This document shows positions 39,643 through 49,319 of a DNA stretch of 64,000 nucleotides, in pieces. The notes below the pieces were generated by a model that worked only from the letters and a program-made list of their open reading frames with translations, did not search any database and was not told where the DNA came from. The DNA comes from Tahibacter soli. GTDB lineage: Bacteria; Pseudomonadota; Gammaproteobacteria; Xanthomonadales; Rhodanobacteraceae. The DNA lies in contig NZ_JAOVZO020000020.1 in NCBI RefSeq assembly GCF_025717065.2, forward strand, positions 248,001-312,000, read 5' to 3'. Each line of letters starts with the position of its first letter. Within the stretch, counting starts at the first letter, position 1. The position numbers were made by a program, and so were the translations under genes.

Positions 39643-41454
39643 ATGAAGAAGTCGCTGTTGAAACTTGCGCTCGCGCAAGCCGTCGTCCTTGCGCTCGGCG
39701 CCGCGGCGCACGCCGCGAGCGACGCGTCGGACCGCGTCGACACGAGCGCGCTCGACGCGAACGTCACGCGCTTGATCGTCACGCTCGACGACGCCTCGAA
39801 CGAATCGGCGCTGCGCGCGGACCTCGATCGCGCAGGCTCGGCGGTCGGCCGCCGCCTCGAAACCGTGCGCCGGCTCGCGACCGGCGGCTGGCTGGTCGAA
39901 TCGCGCGGCGACGCGAAGCGAGAAGCCGCCCTGTCGCGCGACGAGGCCGAGCTGGCAATGCTCGAGATCGCGCGCAATCCGGCGGTGCGTTCGGTCGAAC
40001 CCGATCGCCTGCTCAAGCACACGTTCACGCCGAACGACGCGAAATATCCCGATCAGTGGGCGTACTACAAGTCGCGCTTCGGCACGAACACGGCCGGCGC
40101 GTGGCACTACTCGACCGGCGCCGGCGTCAAGATCGCGGTGATCGACACCGGCATCACGCCGCACGGCGATCTCGACGCGAACATCGTCGGCGGCTACGAC
40201 TTCATCTCGAGCGCCACGACGGCGCGCGACGGCGACGGCCGCGACGCGAACCCGAACGACGAAGGCGACTGGTACGACGACGGCGAGTGCGGCGACCCGA
40301 CCGGCGCGCCGTCGAGCTGGCACGGCTCGCACGTCGCCGGCATCGCGGCGGCCGTCACGAACAACAGCAAGAAGGGCTCGGCCGGCGTCGCGTACGACGC
40401 GAAGGTCGTGCCGGTGCGCGTGCTCGGCAAATGCGGCGGCACGTTGTCCGACGTCGCCGAGGCTATCATCTGGGCGTCCGGCGGCGCGGTTGCGGGCGTG
40501 CCGGCGAATCCGAATCCGGCGAAGGTGATCAACCTCTCGCTCGGCGGCCCCGGCACGTGCACCGCGGCCTCTTCGATGCAGACGGCGATCAATACGGCGG
40601 TCGGCAACGGCGCGGTCGTCGTCGTCGCGGCCGGCAACGACGCCGTCAACGTCGCGACCGCGACGCCCGCGCGCTGCAACAACGTCGTCGCGGTCGCCGC
40701 GCTTTCGAGCACCGGCTCGCTCGCGAGCTATTCCAACTTCGGCGACAAGATCGACGTCGCCGCGCCCGGCACGATCGTCTCGACGGTTAACACCGGCACG
40801 ACGGTGCAGGTCGCCGAAGGCTATGCGAGCTATCAGGGCACGTCGATGGCCGCGCCGCAGGTCGCCGGCCTCGCGGCGATGATCCTCGCCGAAGGTCCGT
40901 TCACGCCGGCGCAGGTCGAGAACCTCATGAAGTACAACGGCACCGCGGCGCTCGACTGCGCGTTCGACGCGGTCAAATCGTGCGGCTGGGGCCTGATCGA
41001 CGCGCTGCACACGCTGCGCGCGGTCGGCAGCGGCTACAACGGCAACGTCGCGGTGAGTCCGAGCCCGGCGAACTACGTCAAGCCGACGTTCTTCGAGAAC
41101 ACGAACAACTACGCGGTTCCGGCCAACGGCAACGTCACGTCGCCGAATACGGTCTGGGGCCAGTACGGCGCGAATGCGGCGTCGAGCACGACCGTGAAAT
41201 ACAAGCTGCTCGTGCGCGGCGGCGGCCTCGTCGACGCGACGAAGTTCAAGATCGAACTGATCGCCGCCGACGGCTCCGTCGTCAAGGTGCTGCACAACAA
41301 CACGGCGTCATTCGTGACGACGCAGACCGTCAACGCGAGCGGCGAAATCGCCGACGGCCTGTGGAAGCTGCGCGTGACGAACAGCGGTTCGGCCGCCAAC
41401 GTCAACATCGACTCGTGGAGCATCGGCTTCCCGAGCATTTTCTTCCCGCTGTAA
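39643..41454 (+). CDS. Secreted S8 subtilisin-like serine protease with P-domain
   Basis: 603 residues. A signal peptide (MKKSLLKLALAQAVVLALGA, cleaved near AHA) is followed by an inhibitor-type propeptide (about 25-130). The subtilase domain has D168 (AVIDTGI), H227 (WHGSHVAG) and S401 (QGTSMAAPQVAG). About residues 475-600 resemble a proprotein-convertase P-domain, ending in SWSIGF. GGAGGG lies 7-8 bases upstream of the ATG. It is probably exported to the periplasm or medium and activated by propeptide removal. It is divergent from glmM and convergent with folP, whose frame overlaps its last 147 bases. Confidence 0.9.
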   Translation: MKKSLLKLALAQAVVLALGAAAHAASDASDRVDTSALDANVTRLIVTLDDASNESALRADLDRAGSAVGRRLETVRRLATGGWLVESRGDAKREAALSRDEAELAMLEIARNPAVRSVEPDRLLKHTFTPNDAKYPDQWAYYKSRFGTNTAGAWHYSTGAGVKIAVIDTGITPHGDLDANIVGGYDFISSATTARDGDGRDANPNDEGDWYDDGECGDPTGAPSSWHGSHVAGIAAAVTNNSKKGSAGVAYDAKVVPVRVLGKCGGTLSDVAEAIIWASGGAVAGVPANPNPAKVINLSLGGPGTCTAASSMQTAINTAVGNGAVVVVAAGNDAVNVATATPARCNNVVAVAALSSTGSLASYSNFGDKIDVAAPGTIVSTVNTGTTVQVAEGYASYQGTSMAAPQVAGLAAMILAEGPFTPAQVENLMKYNGTAALDCAFDAVKSCGWGLIDALHTLRAVGSGYNGNVAVSPSPANYVKPTFFENTNNYAVPANGNVTSPNTVWGQYGANAASSTTVKYKLLVRGGGLVDATKFKIELIAADGSVVKVLHNNTASFVTTQTVNASGEIADGLWKLRVTNSGSAANVNIDSWSIGFPSIFFPL

Positions 41455-42375
41455 TAATCGCGCGTTCTTCAACGAACGCGATTCAGTCGTCGTCGCCCCA
41501 GCGCAAGCCGGGCGGCGACGGCTTTTCGCGGGCTTGCGATCGCCGACCGCGGCCCAGACCTTGAGCGCATCGACCGTCGCGGCGACGTCGTGCACGCGCA
41601 CGATCTGCGCGCCGCGCTGCACCGCGACGAGCGCGGCGGCGACGGACGCGTGCACGCGGTCGGCGGGTTTGTCGCGGCCGGTCAGCGCGCCCAGCATCGA
41701 TTTGCGCGAGAGTCCGACGAGCAGCGGCACGCCGAGTCCGGCGAATTCTTCGAGCGCCTTGAAGATCGCGAGATTGTGCTCGAGCGTCTTGCCGAAGCCG
41801 AAGCCGGGATCGACCGCGAGGCGTTTCTTCGCGATGCCGGCGAGCTCGCACGAAAACACGCGATCGGCGAGAAACCGTTTCACGTCCGCGACGACTTCGT
41901 CGTAGTGCGGCGCATCCTGCATCGAGCGCGGCTCGCCCTGCATGTGCATCAGCACGATCGCGGCGTCGGTCAGCTCGGCCGCGGCGTCAAGCGCGCCGGG
42001 TTCGCGCAGGGCACGCACGTCGTTGATGAGGCCCGCGCCGGCCGCGACCGCGGCGCGCATGACGGCCGGCTTCGACGTATCGATCGAGATCGGCACGTTC
42101 GTGCGCTGCGCGAGCGCCTCGATGATCGGCACGACGCGCGCGCATTCTTCCTCGGCGCCGACGGCCTGCGCGCCGGGGCGCGTCGATTCGCCGCCGACGT
42201 CGATCAGGTCGGCGCCCTGCGCGACGAGCGCGAGGCCGTGCGCGATGGCGGCCTGCGGGTCGACGTAGGCGCCGCCGTCGGAGAACGAATCGGGCGTGAC
42301 GTTGACGATGCCGCAGACGCGCGGGCGGTCGAGGACGAGTTCGCGGCCGTTGCAGTTGAGGACGGGATGGATCAT
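41308..42375 (-). CDS. folP: Dihydropteroate synthase with C-terminal overrun
   Basis: 355 residues as an open frame; the family is normally about 280. It condenses 4-aminobenzoate with dihydropterin diphosphate in folate synthesis. Motifs: IVNVTPDSFSDGG, DVGGESTRPGA, SIDTSKP, GLSRKSMLG, VRVHDVAATVDALKVW (ends near residue 274). The last 75 residues have no family counterpart, and the final 147 bases are antisense to the subtilase gene. In the frame one base earlier, a stop at 41483-41485 would end the protein ...PGLRWGDDD at about 298 residues, so a one-base shift near the AAAA at about 41523-41527 is possible. Confidence 0.88.
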   Translation of the reverse strand: MIHPVLNCNGRELVLDRPRVCGIVNVTPDSFSDGGAYVDPQAAIAHGLALVAQGADLIDVGGESTRPGAQAVGAEEECARVVPIIEALAQRTNVPISIDTSKPAVMRAAVAAGAGLINDVRALREPGALDAAAELTDAAIVLMHMQGEPRSMQDAPHYDEVVADVKRFLADRVFSCELAGIAKKRLAVDPGFGFGKTLEHNLAIFKALEEFAGLGVPLLVGLSRKSMLGALTGRDKPADRVHASVAAALVAVQRGAQIVRVHDVAATVDALKVWAAVGDRKPAKSRRRPACAGATTTESRSLKNARLLQREENAREADAPRVDVDVGGRTAVRHAQLPQAVGDFAARVDGLRRHE

Positions 42376-42395
42376 CGGCTACTCCTTGGCCCGCT

Positions 42396-42426
42396 CCCTC
42401 TCCCCACAAGCCTGTGGGGGAGAGGG
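42396..42426. repeat. Solo REP-like palindrome between ftsH and folP
   Basis: CCCTCTCCCCACA pairs with TGTGGGGGAGAGGG around a short AGCC-type loop. It shares the stem core of the palindromes at 7016-7065 and in both doublets. Confidence 0.75.
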
Positions 42427-42432
42427 CTTGAA

Positions 42433-42463
42433 GAGAAAAAACAAAGCCGCCTCGCGGCGGCTT
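42433..42463 (-). terminator. Rho-independent terminator of ftsH
   Basis: On the minus strand AAGCCGCC and GGCGGCTT (42444-42463) form a hairpin with a TCGC-type loop, followed by a U-rich run (complement of AAAAAACAAA). It begins 24 bases after the ftsH stop and precedes folP. Confidence 0.85.
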
Positions 42464-42487
42464 CGTTTGTAACGCATTGCGGTCGGC

Positions 42488-44416
42488 TCAATCCAGCGAA
42501 TCGCGCGTCACGGCCGGGCCGCCGATCGGGCTTTCGCCGCGGCCGCCGGTCGGCGCGCCGCCGCCGCTGCTCTTGCCGTTCGACGTCCAGTCGCGCGGCG
42601 GCGGCGGTTCGCGGCCTTCCATGATCGCGTCGATCTGCTGCGCGTCGATCGTTTCGTACGTGAGCAGCAGCTTCGCCATCGTGTGCAGCTTGTCGAGGTT
42701 GTCGGTCAGGATCTGCGTCGCCTGCGCGTACGCCTTGTCCAGGATCGAGCGCACCACCTCGTCGATCTTGCGTGCCGTTTCGTCCGACACGCTCTTGTGC
42801 TGCGTGACCGAACGACCGAGGAACACTTCCTCGTCCTGCTCGCCGTACGCGATCGGGCCGAGCTCGTCCGACAGGCCCCACTTCGTGACCATGTTGCGCG
42901 CCATTTCGGTCGCGCGCTTGATGTCGTTCGACGCGCCCGTCGTCACCTTCTCGATGCCGAAGATCAGCTCCTCGGCGACGCGCCCGCCGTACAGCGAGCA
43001 CAGGTTGCTGTGGATGTACGTGCGGTTGTAGCTGTAGCGGTCGCCTTCGGGCAGGAACATCGTCACGCCGAGCGCACGGCCGCGCGGGATGATCGTCACC
43101 TTGTGCACCGGATCGTGCTCGGGCATCAGGCGGCCGACGATCGCGTGACCGGCTTCGTGATACGCCGTGTTGCGCTTCTCGTCCTCGCTCATGGCCATCG
43201 AGCGGCGCTCGGCGCCCATCATGATCTTGTCCTTGGCGCGGTCGAAGTGGCTCATCGTCACTTCGCGCGTGTTCTCGCGCGCGGCGAACAGCGCCGCCTC
43301 GTTGACGAGGTTCGCCAGATCCGCACCCGAAAAGCCCGGCGTGCCGCGTGCGATGACCATCGGCTCGACGTCGGCCGCGACCGGCACCTTGCGCATGTGC
43401 ACCTTCAGGATCTGCTCGCGACCGCGCACGTCCGGCAGCGGCACGACCACCTGGCGGTCGAAGCGGCCCGGGCGCAGCAGCGCCGGATCGAGCACGTCCG
43501 GACGGTTCGTCGCGGCGATCACGATGATGCCTTCGTTGCCTTCGAAGCCGTCCATCTCGACGAGCAGCTGGTTGAGCGTCTGCTCGCGCTCGTCATGACC
43601 GCCGCCGAGGCCGGCGCCGCGATGACGGCCGACCGCGTCGATTTCGTCGATGAAGATGATGCACGGCGCGTGCTTCTTCGCCTGCTCGAACATGTCGCGC
43701 ACGCGGGCGGCGCCCACGCCGACGAACATTTCGACGAAGTCGGAACCGGAAATCGTGAAGAACGGCACCTTCGCCTCGCCGGCGATCGCCTTCGCGAGCA
43801 GCGTCTTGCCGGTACCCGGCGAACCCACCATCAGCACGCCGCGCGGAATCTTGCCGCCGAGCTTCTGGAACTTGCCCGGGTCGCGCAGGAAGTCGACGAG
43901 TTCCTTCACTTCTTCCTTCGCCTCGTCGCAGCCGGCGACGTCGGCGAACGTGACCTTCACCTGGTCTTCGCCCTGCAGGCGCGCGCGCGAACGGCCGAAG
44001 CTCATCGCGCCGCGACCGCCGCCGCCGGACTGCATCTGGCGCATGACGTAGATCAGAAATCCGATGAAGATCAGGAACGGCAGCCAGTTGACGAGTATGC
44101 CGATCACCGACACGCCGTTGTCCGACGGCTCGACGCTGAGCTTCTCGACGTTCTTTTCGATCTCGGCGATGTTCGAGTCGGTCAGGAGCGAGGTCGTGCG
44201 GACCTTCGTGCCGTCCTTGAGCTTCGCCTCGATCGTCGGCGGACGGTCGTTGCGCACCAGCACTTCCGAGACGCTGTTGCGACGCACCTTGTCCATGAAA
44301 TCGGAGAAGGCGAGATCCTGCGGCCCACCGCTGCGCGGGTTGAAGCTCTGGAACACGGTCAGCAGCACGACCGCGATGATCAGCCAGAGCAGCAGGTTCT
44401 TGGCCATGTCGTTCAT
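42488..44416 (-). CDS. ftsH: ATP-dependent zinc metalloprotease FtsH
   Basis: 642 residues, full length. It is a membrane-anchored AAA+ protease degrading membrane and regulatory proteins such as LpxC in related bacteria. Two membrane helices (5-23 and about 103-125) enclose a periplasmic domain. Walker A is GSPGTGKT (198-205; the usual second residue is P), Walker B is [11 protein letters not shown] ends PGRFDR, and the zinc site is HEAGH (420-424). It follows rlmE by 11 bases, the conserved rlmE-ftsH pair. Confidence 0.97.
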   Translation of the reverse strand: MNDMAKNLLLWLIIAVVLLTVFQSFNPRSGGPQDLAFSDFMDKVRRNSVSEVLVRNDRPPTIEAKLKDGTKVRTTSLLTDSNIAEIEKNVEKLSVEPSDNGVSVIGILVNWLPFLIFIGFLIYVMRQMQSGGGGRGAMSFGRSRARLQGEDQVKVTFADVAGCDEAKEEVKELVDFLRDPGKFQKLGGKIPRGVLMVGSPGTGKTLLAKAIAGEAKVPFFTISGSDFVEMFVGVGAARVRDMFEQAKKHAPCIIFIDEIDAVGRHRGAGLGGGHDEREQTLNQLLVEMDGFEGNEGIIVIAATNRPDVLDPALLRPGRFDRQVVVPLPDVRGREQILKVHMRKVPVAADVEPMVIARGTPGFSGADLANLVNEAALFAARENTREVTMSHFDRAKDKIMMGAERRSMAMSEDEKRNTAYHEAGHAIVGRLMPEHDPVHKVTIIPRGRALGVTMFLPEGDRYSYNRTYIHSNLCSLYGGRVAEELIFGIEKVTTGASNDIKRATEMARNMVTKWGLSDELGPIAYGEQDEEVFLGRSVTQHKSVSDETARKIDEVVRSILDKAYAQATQILTDNLDKLHTMAKLLLTYETIDAQQIDAIMEGREPPPPRDWTSNGKSSGGGAPTGGRGESPIGGPAVTRDSLD

Positions 44417-44427
44417 TCAATCACTCC

Positions 44428-45048
44428 TCACGCGCGCTTGCCCTGGGCCAGCGCATAGACTTCGTTGGACCGCGCCCGCGAAGCCTTGGGTTTACGGATG
44501 CTCACGCGCGTGAAGGCCGCCCGCAAGCTCCGCACATACTCGTCGAATCCGACGCCCTGGAACAGCTTGATCAGGAAATTGCCGCCGGGTTTCAACCAGT
44601 TCTTCGAAAAATCGAGCGCCAGCTCCGCCAGGTGCATCGCCCTCGTCTGATCGACGAGGTCGACTCCGCTCATGTTGGGGGCCATGTCCGACAGAACAAG
44701 ATCCACTTCGGCACCGGAAAGTTGCTCTTCCAGTTGCTTTAAAACGCTTTCTTCACGGAAATCGCCGAGAATGAACGTCACGCCGCTGATGCCCTGCATC
44801 GGCAGGATATCGAGCGCCACGACCCGGCCGTTGCCGCGCAGCCGCTCGTTCACCAATTGTGACCATCCGCCCGGCGCCGCGCCGAGATCGACCACGGCCA
44901 TGCCCGGCTTGAGCAAATGGTCGCGCTCGATCAGCTCGTCGAGCTTGAACGCCGCGCGCGAGCGATACCCCTCGGCCTGGGCGCGCTTGACGTAGGGATC
45001 GCTGAAATGCTCCTGCAACCAGCGCGTACTGCTTTTGCTGCGGGCCAT
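44428..45048 (-). CDS. rlmE: 23S rRNA (uridine(2552)-2'-O)-methyltransferase RlmE
   Basis: 206 residues. SAM-binding motif [13 protein letters not shown] and the K-D-K-E catalytic set (K35 in AAFKLDEL; D in [11 protein letters not shown] in FLIKLFQG; E in SNEVYAL). It methylates U2552 in the A-loop of the 50S subunit. It is divergent from yhbY, as often seen. Confidence 0.97.
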   Translation of the reverse strand: MARSKSSTRWLQEHFSDPYVKRAQAEGYRSRAAFKLDELIERDHLLKPGMAVVDLGAAPGGWSQLVNERLRGNGRVVALDILPMQGISGVTFILGDFREESVLKQLEEQLSGAEVDLVLSDMAPNMSGVDLVDQTRAMHLAELALDFSKNWLKPGGNFLIKLFQGVGFDEYVRSLRAAFTRVSIRKPKASRARSNEVYALAQGKRA

Positions 45049-45171
45049 GGCTTACTCGCGGCCCGGCTCGGCAGCCGATAAAATCGTCGGATTCATGGCC
45101 GCATGATACCCTGTCGGCTTGTCTTGCGGCTCAAGGCCGCCCCGCGACGTTCCGTCCAGCGAAAAAATCCG

Positions 45172-45468
45172 ATGCCTCTGACCAATAGCCAGCGCCGTTA
45201 CCTGCGCGGCCTCGCGCACGATTTGAAACCCGTCATCCTCGTCGGCGCCAAGGGCGTCACCGAAGCCCTGATCGCCGAATTCGGCAACGCGCTCGACCAG
45301 CACGAGCTAGTCAAGGTGCGCATTCCGGCCGAAGACCGCGAGGATTTCGCCGCGCAGGCCGGCCAGCTCGGCGAGGCCGCCAAGGCCGAAACCGTACAGA
45401 CGATCGGCCGCACCGCGGTGTTCTTCCGCCGCAACGCCGACGAGCCGAAGATCGCGCTGCCGAAGTAG
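45172..45468 (+). CDS. yhbY: Ribosome assembly RNA-binding protein YhbY (CRM domain)
   Basis: 98 residues. A single CRM domain: RRYLRGLAHDLKPVILVGAKG with the GxxG-like loop VGAKGVTE, and DQHELVKVRI. It binds pre-50S particles. Divergent from rlmE; the conserved rlmE/yhbY pairing supports the call. Confidence 0.93.
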   Translation: MPLTNSQRRYLRGLAHDLKPVILVGAKGVTEALIAEFGNALDQHELVKVRIPAEDREDFAAQAGQLGEAAKAETVQTIGRTAVFFRRNADEPKIALPK

Positions 45469-45487
45469 CGCCGTCCGGAACACCGAT

Positions 45488-45868
45488 ATGCAGCTCACGC
45501 TCAACCGACCCGGCGAATACCTGTTCGTACGCGCCGTCGGCGCGAACGCGATCACCGTCGTCGACCGTCCGCTCGACCGCAGCTTCGTGCTCGCGCCCGA
45601 CCGCGCGATCGAAAACTGGCCGGTCAACGATGTCGCGGCGATCGACGCGGCGGCGATCGCGCCGATCCTCGAACTCGCGCCGGCCGTCGTGATCCTCGGC
45701 AGCGGCCCGCGCATCGTGTTTCCGTCGCAGGCCGTGCTCGCGGAATTCCTGAAGCGCGGCATCGGCATCGAAGTGATGGACAACGCCGCCGCGGCGCGCA
45801 CGTACAACGTGCTCGTCAGCGAAGGCCGGCGCGTGGTCGCCGCGTTCGTGCTGCCGCTGGCTGCCTGA
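45488..45868 (+). CDS. Mth938-like domain protein
   Basis: 126 residues, a small single-domain protein of the Mth938/DUF498 family, widespread in proteobacteria and related to mitochondrial NDUFAF3. The segment LAPAVVILGSGPRIVFPS with GIEVMDNAAAARTYNVL is characteristic. NDUFAF3 helps complex I assembly; whether this bacterial protein does so is not known. 19 bases after yhbY and tail-to-tail with rpoS. Confidence 0.85.
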   Translation: MQLTLNRPGEYLFVRAVGANAITVVDRPLDRSFVLAPDRAIENWPVNDVAAIDAAAIAPILELAPAVVILGSGPRIVFPSQAVLAEFLKRGIGIEVMDNAAAARTYNVLVSEGRRVVAAFVLPLAA

Positions 45869-45875
45869 CTCCGGC

Positions 45876-46784
45876 CTAGTTCTTCCGCCCCACGCCTTCG
45901 GATTCGCCGATCCGGCGCAGGCGCGCCAGCGCCTCGACCTGGATCTGGCGCACGCGCTCGCGCGTGAGGCCCAGTTCTGCCGCGATCTCGGCCAGCGTCT
46001 GCACGGCGTGGCCGGCCAGACCGTAGCGCCGCTCCACCACCATGCGCTGGCGCGGCGTGAGCTTGGCGAGCCAGTCGGGCAGGCGTCCGCCGGCGAGTTC
46101 GGCGAAGCCGCCGCCGACGCCGGACGCGTCGGTCTCGGCGGAAATCTGTTCGACCAGCGCGCGGTCGTCGTCGTCGGACATCGGCGCGTCGAGCGAGCGG
46201 ATTTCCTCGGTGACGCAGAACAGCGCCGAGACGTCGGTCACCGGTTTGTGCACCGCGTGCGCGAGTTCTTCCTGCGTCGGATAGCGCCCCAGGCCCATCA
46301 CGAGTTCGCGCCGCGCGCGCAGCACGTGCGCGAGTTCGCGCAGCACGTGCACGGGCACGCGCACGGTGCGGCCCTGCTGCATCAGCGCGCGCTGCACCGA
46401 TTCGCGGATCCACCAGCTCGCGTACGTCGAAAAGCGCAGGCCGCGCGCGGGGTCGAACTTTTCCACCGCGCGGATGAGGCCGAGGTTGCCTTCGGCGATC
46501 AGGTCGAGCAGCGGCACGCCGCGGCCGACGTAGTTGCGCGCGACCGCCACGACGAGCCGCAGGTTCGCCTCGATCATCTGCCGGCGCGCGTCGGCATCGC
46601 CGTGCGCGACGCGCTCGCCGAGATCGCGTTCGCCGGGCGCGTCGAGCAGCGGGATCAGGCCGATCTCGTTCAAGTACGCACTGGTCGAATTGCGCGCGTC
46701 GTCGCCCTGCGGCGGCTCGATCGCATCGAGCAGCGCCAGCATGTCGTCGGTGTCGAGCGGCGAGTCTTCGCGAGGCTGGGTCAT
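45876..46784 (-). CDS. rpoS: RNA polymerase sigma factor RpoS
   Basis: 302 residues, shorter than E. coli RpoS (330). It has sigma region 1.2 (STSAYLNEIGLIPLLDAPGE), 2 (NLRLVVAVARNYVGRGVPLL; RFSTYASWWIRESVQRALM), 3 and 4 (LGLTRERVRQIQVEALARLR). The start ATG 46784 has only a weak ribosome-binding site; an in-frame TTG lies upstream at 46835. Placement after nlpD supports RpoS over other group 2 sigmas. In related bacteria it controls stationary-phase genes. Confidence 0.93.
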   Translation of the reverse strand: MTQPREDSPLDTDDMLALLDAIEPPQGDDARNSTSAYLNEIGLIPLLDAPGERDLGERVAHGDADARRQMIEANLRLVVAVARNYVGRGVPLLDLIAEGNLGLIRAVEKFDPARGLRFSTYASWWIRESVQRALMQQGRTVRVPVHVLRELAHVLRARRELVMGLGRYPTQEELAHAVHKPVTDVSALFCVTEEIRSLDAPMSDDDDRALVEQISAETDASGVGGGFAELAGGRLPDWLAKLTPRQRMVVERRYGLAGHAVQTLAEIAAELGLTRERVRQIQVEALARLRRIGESEGVGRKN

Positions 46785-46880
46785 TGCCGGTGGTTCGGCG
46801 CGGGATCGTGCGCGTGCATGCTGCACGCGCGGCAACGACGCGTCAAACCCGCATCGTAAAACTGTGTGGCCGCGGCAGGG

Positions 46881-47984
46881 TCAGCGCGCAGGCAGGAATT
46901 CGAGCGGGTTGACGGGTTTGCCGTTGCGGCGAATTTCAAAATGCAACATGTCGCGGTTTGTGCCCGACGAGCCCATCTCGGCGATCGGCTGGCCGGCCTT
47001 GACCGTGTCGCCTTCCTTGACCAGCCGCTTGCGGTTGCGGCCGTACGCGGACAGGAACGCCGACGAATGCTTGACGATGATGAGTTCGCCGTAGCCGAGC
47101 AGGCCGTTGCCGCTGTACACGACCGAACCGTCGGCCGCGGCGAGCACCGGCGCGCCGGCGTTGCCCGCGATGTCGACGCCCTGGCGCGTCTGGTCGCCGC
47201 CGACGAACGTGCCGACGACCTTGCCCGACGCGGGCCAGCGCCAGGTGATGCCGCCGCTCGTGAGCGTCGGCGCGCTCGGTCCCGGCGCGGCGACGGCCGC
47301 GGTGTTCGCGCCCGGCGCGAGCGCCGGCGTCTTCGGTTCGACCGTGGCGGCGGACGGCGGCGGCACGGCCGGCGGCGGCGCGGGCGGCACCGCACCGGGT
47401 ACCGGCGCGACGCTCGCGCTCTGCTGCGGCGGTTTCGCGATCGGCGTGCCTTTGTCCGGTGCGGGCGGCGCCGGCGGCAGCAGTTTGCCGGGCGACGGCG
47501 ACGCGCTCGCCACCGGCCGGCTCGAATCGGGCGGCAGTTCTTCGACCCGAAAGCGCGGATTCGCGTCAGGCGGCGACGACGCGACCGGCGACGGTGCGGC
47601 AGGCGGCGCCACCGGCGGCGGCGCGCTCGCGACCGGTTCGCGCTCGACACGCGCATCGGCGAGCGCGAGTTCCTGCCCGACATAGATGCGGTACGGCGGC
47701 TCGATGCGGTTGATGCGCGCGATCTCGCGGAAGTCGAGGCCGTTCTTGAACGCGATCGAGTACAGCGTGTCGCCGGCGACGACGCGATGCGTCGCGGCGG
47801 ACGGCGCGGGTACGCGTTCGACGACGCGCGGCGGCGGCGCGCGATCGTCGATCGCGATGTCTTCGACCGGCGCCGGCGGCGTCGATGCGCAGCCGGCGAG
47901 GACGGCAAGGACGGCGAGCAGCGGCCACGCGCGCCTTGCGCGCCGACCCGTCCGTTCCTTCGCCTTGCCTCGTCCGTACTCCAC
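46881..47984 (-). CDS. nlpD: Murein hydrolase activator NlpD (LysM-M23 lipoprotein)
   Basis: About 367 residues from a GTG at 47984. Lipoprotein signal with lipobox LAGC near residue 31, a LysM domain (HRVVAGDTLYSIAFKN), a long Pro/Ala/Ser linker, and a C-terminal M23/LytM domain (GVDIAGNAGAPVLAAADGSV; MLHFEIRRNGKPVNP). The metal-binding H-x3-D and one HxH are not intact, as in EnvC/NlpD activators of cell-division amidases. The start is 12 bases after the YqaA gene stop; a TTG at 47999 is an alternative. Confidence 0.9.
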   Translation of the reverse strand: MEYGRGKAKERTGRRARRAWPLLAVLAVLAGCASTPPAPVEDIAIDDRAPPPRVVERVPAPSAATHRVVAGDTLYSIAFKNGLDFREIARINRIEPPYRIYVGQELALADARVEREPVASAPPPVAPPAAPSPVASSPPDANPRFRVEELPPDSSRPVASASPSPGKLLPPAPPAPDKGTPIAKPPQQSASVAPVPGAVPPAPPPAVPPPSAATVEPKTPALAPGANTAAVAAPGPSAPTLTSGGITWRWPASGKVVGTFVGGDQTRQGVDIAGNAGAPVLAAADGSVVYSGNGLLGYGELIIVKHSSAFLSAYGRNRKRLVKEGDTVKAGQPIAEMGSSGTNRDMLHFEIRRNGKPVNPLEFLPAR

Positions 47985-47995
47985 GCCGTTCGACC

Positions 47996-48601
47996 TCAAT
48001 GTCTGAATTTCAGCCAGGCGATCAGGCCCAGCACCAGCACGACTGCGATCCAGCCGACCCACTCGATGTACTTGTGCAGCGCCGCTTCGGCCTTCGGGCC
48101 GCCGAGGCGGATCAGGCCGGTGAGGAGGTACACGCGCTTGCCGCGCCCGACCACCATGCTCGCGACGAACGCCAGCATCGGCACGCCGACGATGCCCGAT
48201 GCCCACGTGAAGATCTTGAGAGGAACCGGCATGAACCCGGCCAGAACCAGCAGCCAGAAAGCGGTCCACGCGCTGTTGGCGACCGTCGCGCGCAGTTCGG
48301 CCACGAGCGCGTCGATGCGCGGCAGCCAGCCGAGCGCCTCGAGGAGCGGCCGCAGGGCGTCGAACGCGTAGTGGCCGAGCGCGTAGCCGACCACCGCGCC
48401 GATCACCGAGCAGACCATGCTGATCGTCGCGTAGCGGAACCAGTGGTGCGGTTTCGCCAGCGTCATCGGCGCGAGCATCACCTCGGGCATGACCGGAAAG
48501 ATGATCGCCTCGATGAACGACAGGCCCCCGAGCAGCGCTTCGGCCTTCGGATGCGCGGCCCAGGCGAGCGCTTTTTCGTACAGCGGCTTGAACAGCTTCA
48601 C
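47996..48601 (-). CDS. YqaA/DedA-family membrane protein
   Basis: 201 residues, starting with GTG at 48601 with AAGGA seven bases upstream. Several membrane helices; the DedA-type core FIEAIIFPVMPEVMLAPM and GFMPVPLKIFTWASGIVG are seen. DedA-type proteins are undecaprenyl-phosphate or phospholipid flippases or have related roles in envelope homeostasis. It sits between pcm and nlpD as in Xanthomonas. Confidence 0.88.
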   Translation of the reverse strand: MKLFKPLYEKALAWAAHPKAEALLGGLSFIEAIIFPVMPEVMLAPMTLAKPHHWFRYATISMVCSVIGAVVGYALGHYAFDALRPLLEALGWLPRIDALVAELRATVANSAWTAFWLLVLAGFMPVPLKIFTWASGIVGVPMLAFVASMVVGRGKRVYLLTGLIRLGGPKAEAALHKYIEWVGWIAVVLVLGLIAWLKFRH

Positions 48602-48638
48602 GGAATGGTCCTTCCCTGGAAACGCACGGTGCAGCCGG

Positions 48639-49319
48639 TCACAGCGTACCTCCGAGCAGCGGCACGAAACTCACCGGACACAGAACTTCGCGGATGCGCG
48701 CGCCGTCGGCGCCCGGACGGATGCGCACGAGCTGCTGGCGTCCCGCCGGGCCGACCGGCGCGACGAGCACGCCGTGGGGCGCGAGCTGCGCGAGCAATGC
48801 CTGCTCGAGTTCGGCGCCCGCGGCGGTCAGCACGATCGCGTCGAACGGCGCTTCGTCGGGCCAGCCGAGGCGGCCGTCGTCGTGGCGCGAACGGACGTTG
48901 TCGATGCCGAGCTTGCGGAAGCGGCGGCGCGCGTTGCGCAGCAGTTCCTCGATGCGCTCGACGGTGTAGACGTTTTCGACCAGCGCCGCGAGTACCGCGG
49001 CCTGATAGCCCGACCCGGTGCCGATTTCGAGCACGCGCGCCGGCACGCCGTGTTCGAGCAGCGCCTCGGTCATGCGCGCGACGACCCACGGCTGCGAGAT
49101 CGTCTGGCCCTGCCCGATCGGCAGCGCCGTGTCTTCGTAGGCGCGCGTGGCCAGCGCTTCCTCGACGAACAGATGCCGCGGCAGCTGCCGCACCACGTCG
49201 AGCACGCGCCGGTCGGCGATGCCGTCGGCCTTCAAGCGCTCGATCAGACGGTCGCGCGCGCGCTGCGACGTCATGCCGAGGCCGCGCGCTTCGGGCGTCA
49301 GGCGCGAATACGCCGTCAT
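48639..49319 (-). CDS. pcm: Protein-L-isoaspartate O-methyltransferase
   Basis: 226 residues. It repairs isoaspartyl residues using SAM. Motif I is [31 protein letters not shown] is the family signature. I chose ATG 49319, which overlaps the surE stop by 4 bases; a second in-frame ATG 15 codons on ([10 protein letters not shown]) is the E. coli-like start, but related longer N-termini exist. Confidence 0.95.
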   Translation of the reverse strand: MTAYSRLTPEARGLGMTSQRARDRLIERLKADGIADRRVLDVVRQLPRHLFVEEALATRAYEDTALPIGQGQTISQPWVVARMTEALLEHGVPARVLEIGTGSGYQAAVLAALVENVYTVERIEELLRNARRRFRKLGIDNVRSRHDDGRLGWPDEAPFDAIVLTAAGAELEQALLAQLAPHGVLVAPVGPAGRQQLVRIRPGADGARIREVLCPVSFVPLLGGTL

